DNA from: an uncultured Lachnospiraceae bacterium | GTDB taxonomy: Bacteria; Bacillota; Clostridia; Lachnospirales; Lachnospiraceae | Reading direction: 5' to 3' | Assembly: GCA_910584945.1 (NCBI GenBank) | Contig: CAJUDY010000048.1 | Location: 1 to 28,464, forward strand | DNA: 28,464 nt | Shown here: piece after piece, positions 7,890 to 16,196 of the stretch | Layout: each line of letters begins with the position of its first letter | Numbering within the stretch: position 1 is the stretch's first letter | Translations under genes and position numbers: made by a program | The notes under the pieces: model-generated | Told to the model about the DNA's origin: nothing | Seen by the model: the letters and a program-made list of their open reading frames with translations, nothing else | The model's database searches: none

Positions 7890-8511
7890 TGGGCGCGGTA
7901 ACTTTCAAAAGTGTGGTTCTGGCAGGCGCCTATGATGTGAAGAATCTCAAGCTTCGCCTCCGCCCGGAGGAAGAAAAAAGTATTATTCGCCATGGAATAT
8001 AGCGGCGGATTTTCTGGTCGATATGAGGCTATCCGTTTCTGGTGAGTCTGATCTGTCTCTGGCTGGATGAGCGGCTGCTCAAAGTGGTGGAGCTTCCAGA
8101 ATACTGGACAAAAGAAGGAATCTGCATGGCTGTGCGGGAGATTCTGAAAAGTAAGAATACGTTATTCGATGACGTGATCAAAAATGTGGAAAACGATTCC
8201 GGATTCCGGAGACTGGCAAAGGGAATTCTGCTTGAAGGAAGACAGATTCCGTATAAGCTCTCCAATCCGGAGATTGATCTTGGAGTTACCTTGGAAGAAA
8301 AGAATATATTGTGGAATTAAAGATATGGCATGGCTCCAAACGGTTTTCTGAGAACCTGGACCAGCTGGCAGACTACATGGAAAGCAGAGCACAGAACGAG
8401 GGGTTGCTTTTAACCTTTTGTTTTCTAAAAGATCATGAGAAAAGGAGCGAGGATTATACCAGGGAAGTAAGTGATATCGATGGGAAGAAGATCTATTCTT
8501 TCGTTGTGTAG
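7890..8511 (+). pseudogene. Decayed AAA_35-type ATPase with PD-(D/E)XK-like C-terminus
   Basis: Four pieces of one family remain, in order but in shifting frames. After ATG 7890, FKSVVLAGAYDVKNLKLRLR is the middle of the ATPase domain; the roughly 200 residues before it, with Walker A, are missing. A one-base loss in the A-run at 7974-7979 shifts the frame, after which YYSPWNIAADFLVDM reads in another frame. A block is then missing, and GYPFLVSLICLWLDERLLK starts a stretch through AVREILKSKNTLFDDVIKNV, ending near GVTLEE (about 8298). After another gap, EYIVELKIWHGSKRF and DIDGKKIYSFVV (to 8511) give the C-terminal nuclease-like domain with its E-x-K. Intact relatives are about 550 residues. 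It sits just upstream of another ATPase-nuclease of a different family. Confidence 0.75.
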
Positions 8512-8603
8512 ACAAATTTATGCAAAAAAGTCACTTTGAAATGATTTATTTTTGAAAAAAGCCATTTTTGAACGATTTTTAAAGAAAGGAGCGTGAGGGC
8601 ATT

Positions 8604-10268
8604 ATGGGAGTCTATCTGAACAGCCGGAATCCTTTTGGACTGTTTCAGGACGAGGCAGCGGCGGCTTACTTTATCGATAAATCCGGTATCCTGGAGGAAT
8701 TGATCCCCCTGGCAGACAGTGGCGGGCAGTGTGGGACATCTGGAGAAAAGAGCAATAAATATATCTGCATTACCAGACCGCGGCGATTTGGAAAGACGCT
8801 GGCGGCGAGCATGATCGCTTCTTTTTTTGGGAAAGGCGCGGACAGCAGGGAACTTTTTCAGAGGTTGAGGATTGGGAAATCCGAACATTTTGAAGCGCAT
8901 ATCAACAAACATCAGGTGATCTGCGTCAACTTTCAGGAGATTCCGTCCAATTGTACCAGCTATCGGCAGTATATTACCAGAATCGAAAAAAGGCTTCGGA
9001 GTGATCTGAGGAAGGCATATCCAGAGGCGGCGATTGGCGAGAAAGAAGCCGTATGGGACATATTGAGCGAGCTTTATGAGGCAGAGGAGAATGCCAGATT
9101 TATCTTTGTGTTGGACGAATGGGACTATATTTTTCACAGAACTTTTGTGACAGACAAAGAGAAAGCGGATTTTCTGGAATTCTTAAGTAATCTGTTGAAG
9201 GGCAAATCGTATGTGGAGCTGGCTTATATGACAGGAATTCTTCCGATTGCAAAATATTCCAGCGGTTCCGAACTTAACATGTTCTATGAATATACCATGG
9301 CGTCGGAAGAAAAGTATTCGGAGTATTTTGGCTTTACGGATCAGGAGGTGGATGAACTTTTCCTGAGATATCAGTCCCGGTATTGGAAAACAGAGAATGT
9401 CTCAAGAGAAGGATTAAGAATGTGGTATGACGGGTATCATACAAAGTCCGGAGAACGTGTCTATAACCCCAGATCGGTAGTGGCGGCGCTGACCAACAAC
9501 AATCTTGGAAATTATTGGACCAGTTCCGGTCCTTATGACGAGATCTTTTATTATGTAAAAGAGAATATCGAAGCAGTGAGGGATGACCTGGCTCTTTTGG
9601 TATCCGGCATGTCAGTTCCCGCGAAAATCAGAGAATACGCAGCCACATCCATGAATCTGAATACGAAAGACGAAATCTTTTCGGCGATGGTCGTCTATGG
9701 TTTTCTGAACTATGAGGAGGGTACGGTATCCATTCCCAATAAAGAGCTGATGGATCGATTCTCGGAGATGCTTCAAAAGGAACCTTCTCTTGGATACGTG
9801 CATCGCCTTGCCGCGGAATCTGCCCGGATGCTTCGTGCAACGAAGGCAGGCGACGCAGATACCATGGCTGCTATCCTGGAATATACACACGATATGGAAA
9901 GCCCGCTCCTTTACTATAATCATGAGACAGAACTCACGATGATTGTGAATATGGCCTATCTCTCCGCCCGGGATCAGTATCGGATCGAGCGGGAAGATAA
10001 AGCGGGAATCGGTTATGTAGATTTTATCTTTTATCCGATAAAAAGGGATGATGACTGTCTCATTCTGGAACTGAAAGTCGATCACACGCCGGAAGAGGCG
10101 ATTCAGCAAATCAAAGACCGCCGCTATGCGCTCAAATTCGGCCAAAAGCCAGGAGGGCTTCCAGAGTATACAGGGCGGATTCTTGCAGTGGGAATCGCAT
10201 ATAGTAAGGAAGAGAAAAAGCACAGCTGTAAAGTGGAGGTGTTGAAAGATAGAATCATATCCATATAG
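8604..10268 (+). CDS. AAA-ATPase_like / PD-(D/E)XK nuclease-like protein
   Basis: This 554-residue protein has the two-domain layout of the AAA-ATPase_like (PF09820) plus PDDEXK_9 (PF08011) family. The N-terminus MGVYLNSRNPFGLF leads to FIDKSGILEEL, the family's KTGLI-like motif. The P-loop variant TRPRRFGKT has Lys64, and Walker B FVLDEWD has Asp171. The C-terminal nuclease core is GYVDFIFYP (Asp473) and LILELKVD (Glu489-x-Lys491), followed by AIQQIKDRRYALKF. The catalytic triad looks intact. AAAGGAG (8585-8591) precedes ATG 8604 with a long 12-base gap; GAGGG is closer. These proteins occur in multiple copies in gut Bacteroidetes and Clostridia; their role is not established and defence or mobile-element functions have been suggested. 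The next gene starts within a few bases. Confidence 0.88.
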   Translation: MGVYLNSRNPFGLFQDEAAAAYFIDKSGILEELIPLADSGGQCGTSGEKSNKYICITRPRRFGKTLAASMIASFFGKGADSRELFQRLRIGKSEHFEAHINKHQVICVNFQEIPSNCTSYRQYITRIEKRLRSDLRKAYPEAAIGEKEAVWDILSELYEAEENARFIFVLDEWDYIFHRTFVTDKEKADFLEFLSNLLKGKSYVELAYMTGILPIAKYSSGSELNMFYEYTMASEEKYSEYFGFTDQEVDELFLRYQSRYWKTENVSREGLRMWYDGYHTKSGERVYNPRSVVAALTNNNLGNYWTSSGPYDEIFYYVKENIEAVRDDLALLVSGMSVPAKIREYAATSMNLNTKDEIFSAMVVYGFLNYEEGTVSIPNKELMDRFSEMLQKEPSLGYVHRLAAESARMLRATKAGDADTMAAILEYTHDMESPLLYYNHETELTMIVNMAYLSARDQYRIEREDKAGIGYVDFIFYPIKRDDDCLILELKVDHTPEEAIQQIKDRRYALKFGQKPGGLPEYTGRILAVGIAYSKEEKKHSCKVEVLKDRIISI

Positions 10269-10269
10269 C

Positions 10270-11661
10270 TTGCTCTGTTCGGAATGTAGTACAGAGACCG
10301 GCACAATCCATCCTTTATCGGATCTCCTCCTTCAGCTCACCGCTCGCTGGCGGACCTACAAAGCGTGTCATCCGTCCGCCGCAGGCACTTACAATGTCTT
10401 CCAGGTCCTGGAAGTGGCGGAGAAGGAGGTCGTCATGTGCCGTCTGCTGGCGGATCTTTTGAATCCGTCGGGGGCGCACCATGGAGGCGGCAGCTATCTG
10501 CGTCATTTTCTGAGAGAGGTTCTGGGGGCTCCGACGGTGACGAAGCGCTTTCTTCATACGGTGCAGGTGGAAAAGGAATATCTGATTCCCGGGACCGAGC
10601 GCCGAATCGATCTTGCGATCTACAATGATCAGTATTTCCTTCCGCTGGAAGTCAAGATCCACGCGGAGGAGCAGCGGTCCCAGTGCTACGACTATTATCA
10701 ATATGCCAGAGAACGAACTACAGGCGGGGATACCAGAGTCTGCTATCTCACCATAGAAGGAAAACTGCCGTCGAACTACAGCCTTTCCAAATATGACAAG
10801 GACGGAAATGTGGTCGATCGGATTGACACCGAGAAAATCATCCCCATCTCGTTTCTCCGCCATATCATATCCTGGCTGCGGCAGATACTCTTTGGCGGTA
10901 CAGAAGAGATACCGGCAGAAGAACGGGAGATACTGACGCAGTACCTTCAGGCGGTCGAAGACGTTACCGGCGCGGTCCGGGCAGATTCGAAAGAGCTTGC
11001 GGCAGATTTGCTTCTGGAAAATGAAGTACATTTTCGCGCAGGACTTCAGATCGCGGACGCCATGGACAGGGCCAAAGCCGCCTTGATCCGGAAAGTCATG
11101 GAAGAGTTCCGACGCCAGATGAAGCCGGTTGTAGATACATACGGATTGGAGGAGGAAGACCGATTTCAATATTATATCTTTGAAAAGCAGGCGACGGAAG
11201 CATTTTATACCGTATATTCCACTTATCCAGGGCTCAACTACCGGGTGGGAAAGCTGGATGAACGGTACGAATTGTGGTTTCGCATCGAAGTGGAACACCG
11301 TCTGCTTGCCGGCTTCTGCGTCTTTGACGGTGAGCGAGAGTCGGAATATGAACAGGGGGCGCAGGGAGATAAGATGATACAAAGGACCCGGGAGATCGAA
11401 CAAAAGCTTCTGGACCTTCTGAATATACAGACGATGGACTGTCAGATCAACAACTGGTGGGTCCGATGGGCGTACCTTCCGACAGGCAGCCGTCAGGAAA
11501 AAGGAAACCTGGAACGTGTGCCGGACTTTAAACAAATGAACGAGGCGGCGATCCGGCTGTCGGATGAGAAAAAGCGGAGCGCTTTTGTTGCAGAGTGCAT
11601 GAAAGTGATACAAAGCTCGCTTCTTTGTGTGTTAAAATCATCTCAAGGCAAAGAATCCTAG
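10270..11661 (+). CDS. PD-(D/E)XK nuclease superfamily protein (PDDEXK_4-like)
   Basis: The 463-codon frame carries the PDDEXK_4 (PF14281) pattern: YNVFQVLEVAEKEVVMCRLL then ADLLNPSGAHHGGGSYLRHF, the E-x-x-x-S/C-R-x-L-A-x-L-L-D/N-P motif. The core is ERRIDLAIYN (Asp114) and LPLEVKIHAEEQ (Glu127-x-Lys129 plus a following Gln), then QCYDYYQYARE. The C-terminal 250 residues resemble the long tail of these proteins. The start is uncertain: TTG 10270 has no close ribosome site, while a good GGAGGT (10235-10240) inside the preceding gene faces ATA 10249, and no ATG occurs before residue 56. It follows the ATPase-nuclease by one base and its stop at 11661 overlaps the ribosome site of the MscS gene, so the three are probably one transcript. 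Function unknown. Confidence 0.8.
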   Translation: MLCSECSTETGTIHPLSDLLLQLTARWRTYKACHPSAAGTYNVFQVLEVAEKEVVMCRLLADLLNPSGAHHGGGSYLRHFLREVLGAPTVTKRFLHTVQVEKEYLIPGTERRIDLAIYNDQYFLPLEVKIHAEEQRSQCYDYYQYARERTTGGDTRVCYLTIEGKLPSNYSLSKYDKDGNVVDRIDTEKIIPISFLRHIISWLRQILFGGTEEIPAEEREILTQYLQAVEDVTGAVRADSKELAADLLLENEVHFRAGLQIADAMDRAKAALIRKVMEEFRRQMKPVVDTYGLEEEDRFQYYIFEKQATEAFYTVYSTYPGLNYRVGKLDERYELWFRIEVEHRLLAGFCVFDGERESEYEQGAQGDKMIQRTREIEQKLLDLLNIQTMDCQINNWWVRWAYLPTGSRQEKGNLERVPDFKQMNEAAIRLSDEKKRSAFVAECMKVIQSSLLCVLKSSQGKES

Positions 11662-11670
11662 GAGGACCAT

Positions 11671-12459
11671 ATGAGCAATCTATTAAAAATCCTGTTATTT
11701 ATCGGCATCGGCATTCTCTTGAACCGCCTGGTGGGCCTAATTTTTCTGGTGATGGAAAAGAGGAACAAATCGGTCCATCTGCGCTTTACCAAGAGTGTGG
11801 TCAATGTGGTGTTCGCTGTGATCCTGTTTTACAGCCTTCTGCAGCAGTTCGAGGTGACCCGGGACATCAGCAAGGCCCTGCTGCAGAGCGGTTCTCTGAT
11901 GGTGGCCATCGCCACCTTCGCGGCGCAGCAGGCCCTGGCCAATGTGATCAGCGGGATCTCTCTGTCTGTATCAAGGCCCTACAATGTGGATGAGAAGATC
12001 CGGGTGGTCCAGGGCGGCAGCGTGATCGCGGAGGGGTACGTCAAGGACATCACCATCCGGCATACGATCATCCGGCAGTTCAACGGGGAGTGCTGCATCG
12101 TTCCCAACTCCGTCATGGACTCCGCGGTGATCACCAATACCAACTTTATCGAGAATGTGGGAAACTTCATGGAGATCGAGATTTCCTACGACTCGGATAT
12201 CGACAAGGCCATGAGCCTCATGCAGCAGATCTGCATCGAGAATGAACAGACCCTGAACACCGAGGAGAACAAAGTATTTATCAAATCCTACACTTCCAAC
12301 GGCATCGTCTTAAAGACCACCGTGTGGACCCAGAACCTGGATGACAGCTTCCAGGCCTGCAGCGATATCCGCGTGGCTCTGGTCAAGGGCTTCCGGGAGG
12401 CGGGCATCACCATCCCCTATCAGACGGTGACCATCAGCGGGATCTATGAAGCCGGTTAG
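11671..12459 (+). CDS. Small-conductance mechanosensitive channel, MscS family
   Basis: This 262-residue protein has two N-terminal membrane segments (about 4-28 and 45-66) and the pore-lining helix IATFAAQQALANVISGISLS, followed by VSRPYNVDEKI, the start of the cytosolic beta domain. The later QFNGECCIVPNSV and the C-terminal alpha/beta part end at ITIPYQTVTI as in other MscS proteins. The family releases ions and solutes under membrane tension. It is slightly shorter than E. coli MscS (286), lacking most of the first membrane helix region. AGGAGG (11660-11665) overlaps the upstream stop codon, indicating translational coupling to the PD-(D/E)XK gene. No terminator is seen after it; a new promoter begins 25 bases later. 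Confidence 0.92.
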   Translation: MSNLLKILLFIGIGILLNRLVGLIFLVMEKRNKSVHLRFTKSVVNVVFAVILFYSLLQQFEVTRDISKALLQSGSLMVAIATFAAQQALANVISGISLSVSRPYNVDEKIRVVQGGSVIAEGYVKDITIRHTIIRQFNGECCIVPNSVMDSAVITNTNFIENVGNFMEIEISYDSDIDKAMSLMQQICIENEQTLNTEENKVFIKSYTSNGIVLKTTVWTQNLDDSFQACSDIRVALVKGFREAGITIPYQTVTISGIYEAG

Positions 12460-12484
12460 TGATCGCTTACGCAAGTGCAGACTC

Positions 12485-12513
12485 TTGTGAAATGATTCCG
12501 GTTGAGTTATAAT
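12485..12513 (+). promoter_or_regulatory. Promoter of the pfk-dnaX-ybaB-recR-galM run
   Basis: TTGTGA (12485-12490) and a perfect TATAAT (12508-12513) are 17 bases apart, 33 bases before the pfk start. No other promoter or terminator was found until after galM, so this may drive all five genes. Confidence 0.75.
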
Positions 12514-12546
12514 AAGCATATAGATTAAGGAAAAGGAGACATGATT

Positions 12547-13623
12547 ATGAAACGTGTGGGGCTTTTGACAAGCGGCGGCGACTGCCAGGCGCTGAACGCG
12601 ACGATGAGAGGAGTGGCTAAGGGACTTTACAACGCGCTGGGTGGAGACGTGGAGATCTTCGGAATTGAAGACGGTTATAAAGGCCTGATCTACAATGAAT
12701 ACCGCCATATGACCGGCAGAGATTTTGCGGGAATTCTGACCAAAGGAGGTACGATCCTGGGAAGCTCCAGGCAGTCCTTCAAGAATATGAGAACGCCCGA
12801 CGAGAACGGGCTTGACAAAGTGGAGGCCATGAAGAAGACCTACAAGAAGCTGGATCTTGACTGCCTGGTGATCCTGGGCGGCAACGGAACCCAGAAGACG
12901 GCCAACCTCTTAAGCGAAGAAGGCTTAAATATCATCCATCTTCCCAAGACCATCGACAATGACATCTGGGGGACGGACATGACCTTCGGTTTCCAGAGTG
13001 CGGTGGATATCGCCACCGAGTGCATCGACTGCATCCATACGACCGCGGCGTCCCACAACCGGGTATTCATCGTGGAGGTTATGGGACACAAAGTAGGCTG
13101 GCTGACCCTTCACGCAGGGATTGGCGGAGGAGCGGATATCGTGCTGATTCCGGAGATCCCCTATGATATCGACAAAGTATGCGCGGCCATCGAGAAGCGG
13201 AACCGGGCGAACAAGGGCTTTACCATCCTGGCGGTGGCAGAGGGCGCCATCTCCAAGGAGGATGCAAAGCTGTCCAAAAAAGAATACAAGGCAAAGATGG
13301 CGAACTACGCGTATCCGTCGGTCTCCTATGAGCTGGCAGACCTGATTAAGCAGAAGACCGGCTCCGACGTCAGAGTGACCGTTCCGGGCCATACCCAGAG
13401 AGGCGGTTCCCCGAAGCCCTACGACCGTGTGCTCTCCACCAGACTGGGCGCAAGAGCGGCGAAGCTGATCATGGATGAAGAGTACGGCTATATGGTGGGC
13501 ATCGTTCACGGAGAGACCTGTAAAGTGCCTCTGTCCGAGGTGGCCGGGAAGCTGAAGATGGTGGACCCGAAGGCGGGCATCATCGAGGAGGCGAAGATCG
13601 TCGGCATCAGCTTTGGTGACTAA
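12547..13623 (+). CDS. pfkA: 6-phosphofructokinase
   Basis: This 358-residue enzyme phosphorylates fructose 6-phosphate at C1 in glycolysis. LLTSGGDCQALNA is the nucleotide-binding start, GGNGTQ (111-116) the phosphate/Mg loop, and PKTIDND (133-139) the catalytic loop with base Asp137; PGHTQRGGSP binds sugar phosphate. Relative to E. coli PfkA, Gly114 corresponds to Gly104 (the ATP-type residue; PPi enzymes have Asp) and Lys134 to Gly124 (Lys is the PPi-type residue), and Asn113 replaces Asp103. The donor, ATP or pyrophosphate, is therefore uncertain, with Gly114 favouring ATP. Two start codons occur: ATG 12541 is only 2 bases from AGGAG (12534-12538), whereas ATG 12547 is 8 bases away and is chosen. 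dnaX starts 2 bases after its stop. Confidence 0.9.
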   Translation: MKRVGLLTSGGDCQALNATMRGVAKGLYNALGGDVEIFGIEDGYKGLIYNEYRHMTGRDFAGILTKGGTILGSSRQSFKNMRTPDENGLDKVEAMKKTYKKLDLDCLVILGGNGTQKTANLLSEEGLNIIHLPKTIDNDIWGTDMTFGFQSAVDIATECIDCIHTTAASHNRVFIVEVMGHKVGWLTLHAGIGGGADIVLIPEIPYDIDKVCAAIEKRNRANKGFTILAVAEGAISKEDAKLSKKEYKAKMANYAYPSVSYELADLIKQKTGSDVRVTVPGHTQRGGSPKPYDRVLSTRLGARAAKLIMDEEYGYMVGIVHGETCKVPLSEVAGKLKMVDPKAGIIEEAKIVGISFGD

Positions 13624-13625
13624 GC

Positions 13626-15188
13626 ATGTCGTACACAGCGCTATACCGGAAGTTTCGTCCGACGGAATTCTCCAACGTCAAGGGGCAGGACCATATCGTG
13701 ACGACCCTGAAGAACCAGATTCTGTCGGACCGGATCGGACACGCCTATCTGTTCTGCGGGACCAGAGGAACCGGCAAGACCACAATTGCGAAGATCTTTG
13801 CCAAGGCGGTCAACTGCGAACATCCGGTGGACGGGAACCCCTGCGGGGAGTGCGCTTCCTGCAGGGCCATCGGCTCCGGCGCTTCCATGAATGTGATCGA
13901 GATCGACGCGGCGTCCAACAACGGTGTGGACAATATCCGGGAGATCCGGGAAGAAGTGGCCTACTCTCCCGCGGAGGGAAAGTACAAAGTCTACATCATT
14001 GACGAAGTGCATATGCTTTCCATCGGCGCTTTCAACGCCCTCCTAAAGACGTTGGAAGAGCCGCCTTCCTATGTCATTTTCCTGCTGGCGACCACAGAGG
14101 TGCACAAGATTCCGATTACGATTCTGTCCCGCTGTCAGCGGTATGACTTCCGTCGGATCACCACAGAGACCATCACTGACCGGCTCCGAGACCTGATGCG
14201 GCAGGAGCAAGTGGAAGTGGAAGCGCGCGCGCTCACCTATATCGCCAAGGCGGGGGACGGCTCTATGCGCGACGCCTTAAGTCTTCTGGATCAGTGCATT
14301 GCCTTTTATCTCGGGCAGAAGCTGACCTACGACCGGGTGCTGGAGGTGCTTGGAGCGGTGGATGTGGAAGTGTTCGGCAGCTTTTTCCGCCGGATCTGCG
14401 CCCGGGACTTAACTGGTATCATCGAGGAACTGGAGCAGATCATCCTGCAGGGAAGAGAGCTGTCCCAGTTCGTGGCGGACTTTATCTGGTATCTTCGGAA
14501 TCTTCTGATGTTAAAGAGCGATCCGGGGATGGAGGAGATGCTGGATGTATCCAGCGAACATCTGGCGCTTATGAAGGAGGAGACAGAGCTTACAGACCTT
14601 AATACGCTGATGCGCTATATCCGGGTATTTTCCGAACTGTCCGGGCAGATCCGCTATGCGGTTCAGAAGCGTGTGCTGGTGGAGATCGCCCTGATCAAGC
14701 TGTGCAGGCCCCAGATGGAGCAGAACTATGATTCCCTTCTGCAGCGGGTGGCCTGGCTGGAGCAAAGAATAGAGGAGGGAGTGGCCGTACAGGGGACCCG
14801 GGAGCCCTCTCCGCTGTCGGACGTCCCGGAGAAGCCGGCAAAGAAACAGGAGAAAATCTCCCCAGAAGCCCTGTCAGAAGAGATCAGAACCTTCATTGGC
14901 CGCTTCCAGGAGCTTCGCAAAAAGACCGGCACCTGGTCCCAGTTCGTCTTAAAGGGCGCTCAGTGCAGGGAGCTGCCGGAGCATGGGGGAATCCAGATCA
15001 TTTTGTGTAAAAACCATGCGGTGGATGAAAAGGAGCTGGCGGAGGAAGTGGAGCAGGTGATTCTTAAGGAGCTGGGGTGCAGCATTCATGTGATAGTCAG
15101 TATGCCGGACAGCGACCCGAGATCGGAGGAGCCCGTTATCGATCTGTCCGGTTTTATTGATATGCCCATCGACATCGATCAGTCATAA
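13626..15188 (+). CDS. dnaX: DNA polymerase III gamma/tau subunit
   Basis: This 520-residue clamp-loader ATPase loads the sliding clamp during replication. MSYTALYRKFRP is the standard start; GTRGTGKT (45-52) is Walker A with Lys51; Cys64, Cys73, Cys76 and Cys79 form the zinc module; VYIIDEVHML is Walker B (Asp126, Glu127); LLATTEVHKIP is sensor 1, followed by SRCQRYDF with the SRC motif. A Glu/Pro/Lys-rich linker near 390-415 separates the conserved part from a short tau-like C-terminal domain. It begins 2 bases after pfk with only a weak GGTGA ribosome site, so coupling is likely. ybaB and recR follow, the usual order in Firmicutes. No A-AAA-AAG slippery site for programmed frameshifting was found. 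Confidence 0.96.
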   Translation: MSYTALYRKFRPTEFSNVKGQDHIVTTLKNQILSDRIGHAYLFCGTRGTGKTTIAKIFAKAVNCEHPVDGNPCGECASCRAIGSGASMNVIEIDAASNNGVDNIREIREEVAYSPAEGKYKVYIIDEVHMLSIGAFNALLKTLEEPPSYVIFLLATTEVHKIPITILSRCQRYDFRRITTETITDRLRDLMRQEQVEVEARALTYIAKAGDGSMRDALSLLDQCIAFYLGQKLTYDRVLEVLGAVDVEVFGSFFRRICARDLTGIIEELEQIILQGRELSQFVADFIWYLRNLLMLKSDPGMEEMLDVSSEHLALMKEETELTDLNTLMRYIRVFSELSGQIRYAVQKRVLVEIALIKLCRPQMEQNYDSLLQRVAWLEQRIEEGVAVQGTREPSPLSDVPEKPAKKQEKISPEALSEEIRTFIGRFQELRKKTGTWSQFVLKGAQCRELPEHGGIQIILCKNHAVDEKELAEEVEQVILKELGCSIHVIVSMPDSDPRSEEPVIDLSGFIDMPIDIDQS

Positions 15189-15240
15189 AGGGCAAAGCAG
15201 AGTCATAGGATGATCAAAATATAGTAGGAGGACCATAAGA

Positions 15241-15588
15241 ATGGCAAAAAGAGGAGGATTTCCGGGAGGCGGAATGCCGGGAAATATGAACAATCTGATG
15301 AAACAGGCCCAGAGGATGCAGCGTCAGATGGAGGAGAGCCAGAAGGAGCTGGAGGCGAAGGAGTTCACCGCGGCGGCCGGAGGCGGAGCGGTGGAAGTGA
15401 CCGTGACCGGGAAAAAAGAAGTGACGAAGGTGAAGATCGATCCGGACGCGGTGGACCCCGAGGATGTGGAGATGCTGGAGGATGTGATCATGGCGGCGGT
15501 CAATGAGGCCCTTCGCAAGGCGGAGGAAGCGAATGCTGCCAACATGGCGAAGCTCACCGGCGGCCTGGGCGGGGGCTTCCCGTTCTGA
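15241..15588 (+). CDS. ybaB: YbaB/EbfC family nucleoid-associated protein
   Basis: This 115-residue protein has the family pattern: a Gly/Met-rich N-terminus (PGNMNNLMKQAQRMQRQMEE), the helix ending KELEAKEF, the strand AGGGAVEVTVTGKKEVTKVK, then IDPDAVDPEDVEMLEDVI and MAAVNEALRKAEE. Family members are small dimers that bind DNA and are encoded between dnaX and recR in most Firmicutes, as here. AGGAGG (15227-15232) precedes ATG 15241. Its stop overlaps the recR start by one base, so the two are translated together. Confidence 0.95.
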   Translation: MAKRGGFPGGGMPGNMNNLMKQAQRMQRQMEESQKELEAKEFTAAAGGGAVEVTVTGKKEVTKVKIDPDAVDPEDVEMLEDVIMAAVNEALRKAEEANAANMAKLTGGLGGGFPF

Positions 15589-16184
15589 TGGAATACTACA
15601 GCAATCAGATCCGTCTGCTCGTAGAGCAGCTTGCCTCCCTTCCGGGGATCGGAGGCAAGACCGCCCAGAGGCTGGCATTCCACATTATCGACATGCCGAA
15701 AGAGCGGGTGGAGAAGCTGGCAGAGACGATTCTTAAGGCAAAGCAGACGATCCGCTACTGCAGCCAGTGTCTGACGCTGACGGATCAGGAACTTTGTCCC
15801 ATCTGCAGCAATCCCGCCAGGGACCAGAAGACCATCATGGTGGTGGAGAATCCCCGGGATATGAGCGCTTATGAGAAGACGGGCAAATACGAAGGAGTCT
15901 ATCATGTGCTGCATGGGGCTATCTCTCCCATGCTGGGGATCGGACCTTCCGATATCCGGCTGAAGGAACTGGTGCACCGGCTGGAAAAAGAGGTGGATGA
16001 AGTGATCATCGCCACCAATTCCAGTCTGGAAGGAGAGACGACCGCCATGTATATCAGCAAGCTGATCAAGCCCACAGGGATCAAAGTAAGCCGGATTGCC
16101 AGCGGGGTGCCCGTGGGCGGCGACCTGGAATATATCGATGAAGTGACATTATTACGTGCGCTGGAAGGGCGTGTGGAACTGTAA
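15588..16184 (+). CDS. recR: Recombination protein RecR
   Basis: This 198-residue protein works with RecF and RecO to load RecA at single-strand gaps. It has the helix-hairpin-helix LASLPGIGGKTAQRLAFHII, a four-Cys zinc finger (Cys58, Cys61, Cys70 and Cys73 in CSQC...CPIC), and a Toprim domain beginning VVENPRDMSAYEKTGKYEGV, then YHVLHGAISPMLGIGP. Length and spacing are standard. Its ATG at 15588 overlaps the ybaB stop. galM starts 12 bases later, with a ribosome site directly after the recR stop. Confidence 0.97.
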   Translation: MEYYSNQIRLLVEQLASLPGIGGKTAQRLAFHIIDMPKERVEKLAETILKAKQTIRYCSQCLTLTDQELCPICSNPARDQKTIMVVENPRDMSAYEKTGKYEGVYHVLHGAISPMLGIGPSDIRLKELVHRLEKEVDEVIIATNSSLEGETTAMYISKLIKPTGIKVSRIASGVPVGGDLEYIDEVTLLRALEGRVEL

Positions 16185-16196
16185 AGGAGCAGGGTT

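Noticed and set aside
10315..11613. A 432-codon open frame on the minus strand opposite the PD-(D/E)XK gene
   Set aside because: Its translation has no recognisable domain, while the plus strand carries a clear nuclease pattern.
14915..14930. Possible dnaX programmed -1 frameshift site at CGC AAA AAG
   Set aside because: The slippery heptamer would be C-AAA-AAG rather than A-AAA-AAG, it lies near the gene end, and no following stem was found.
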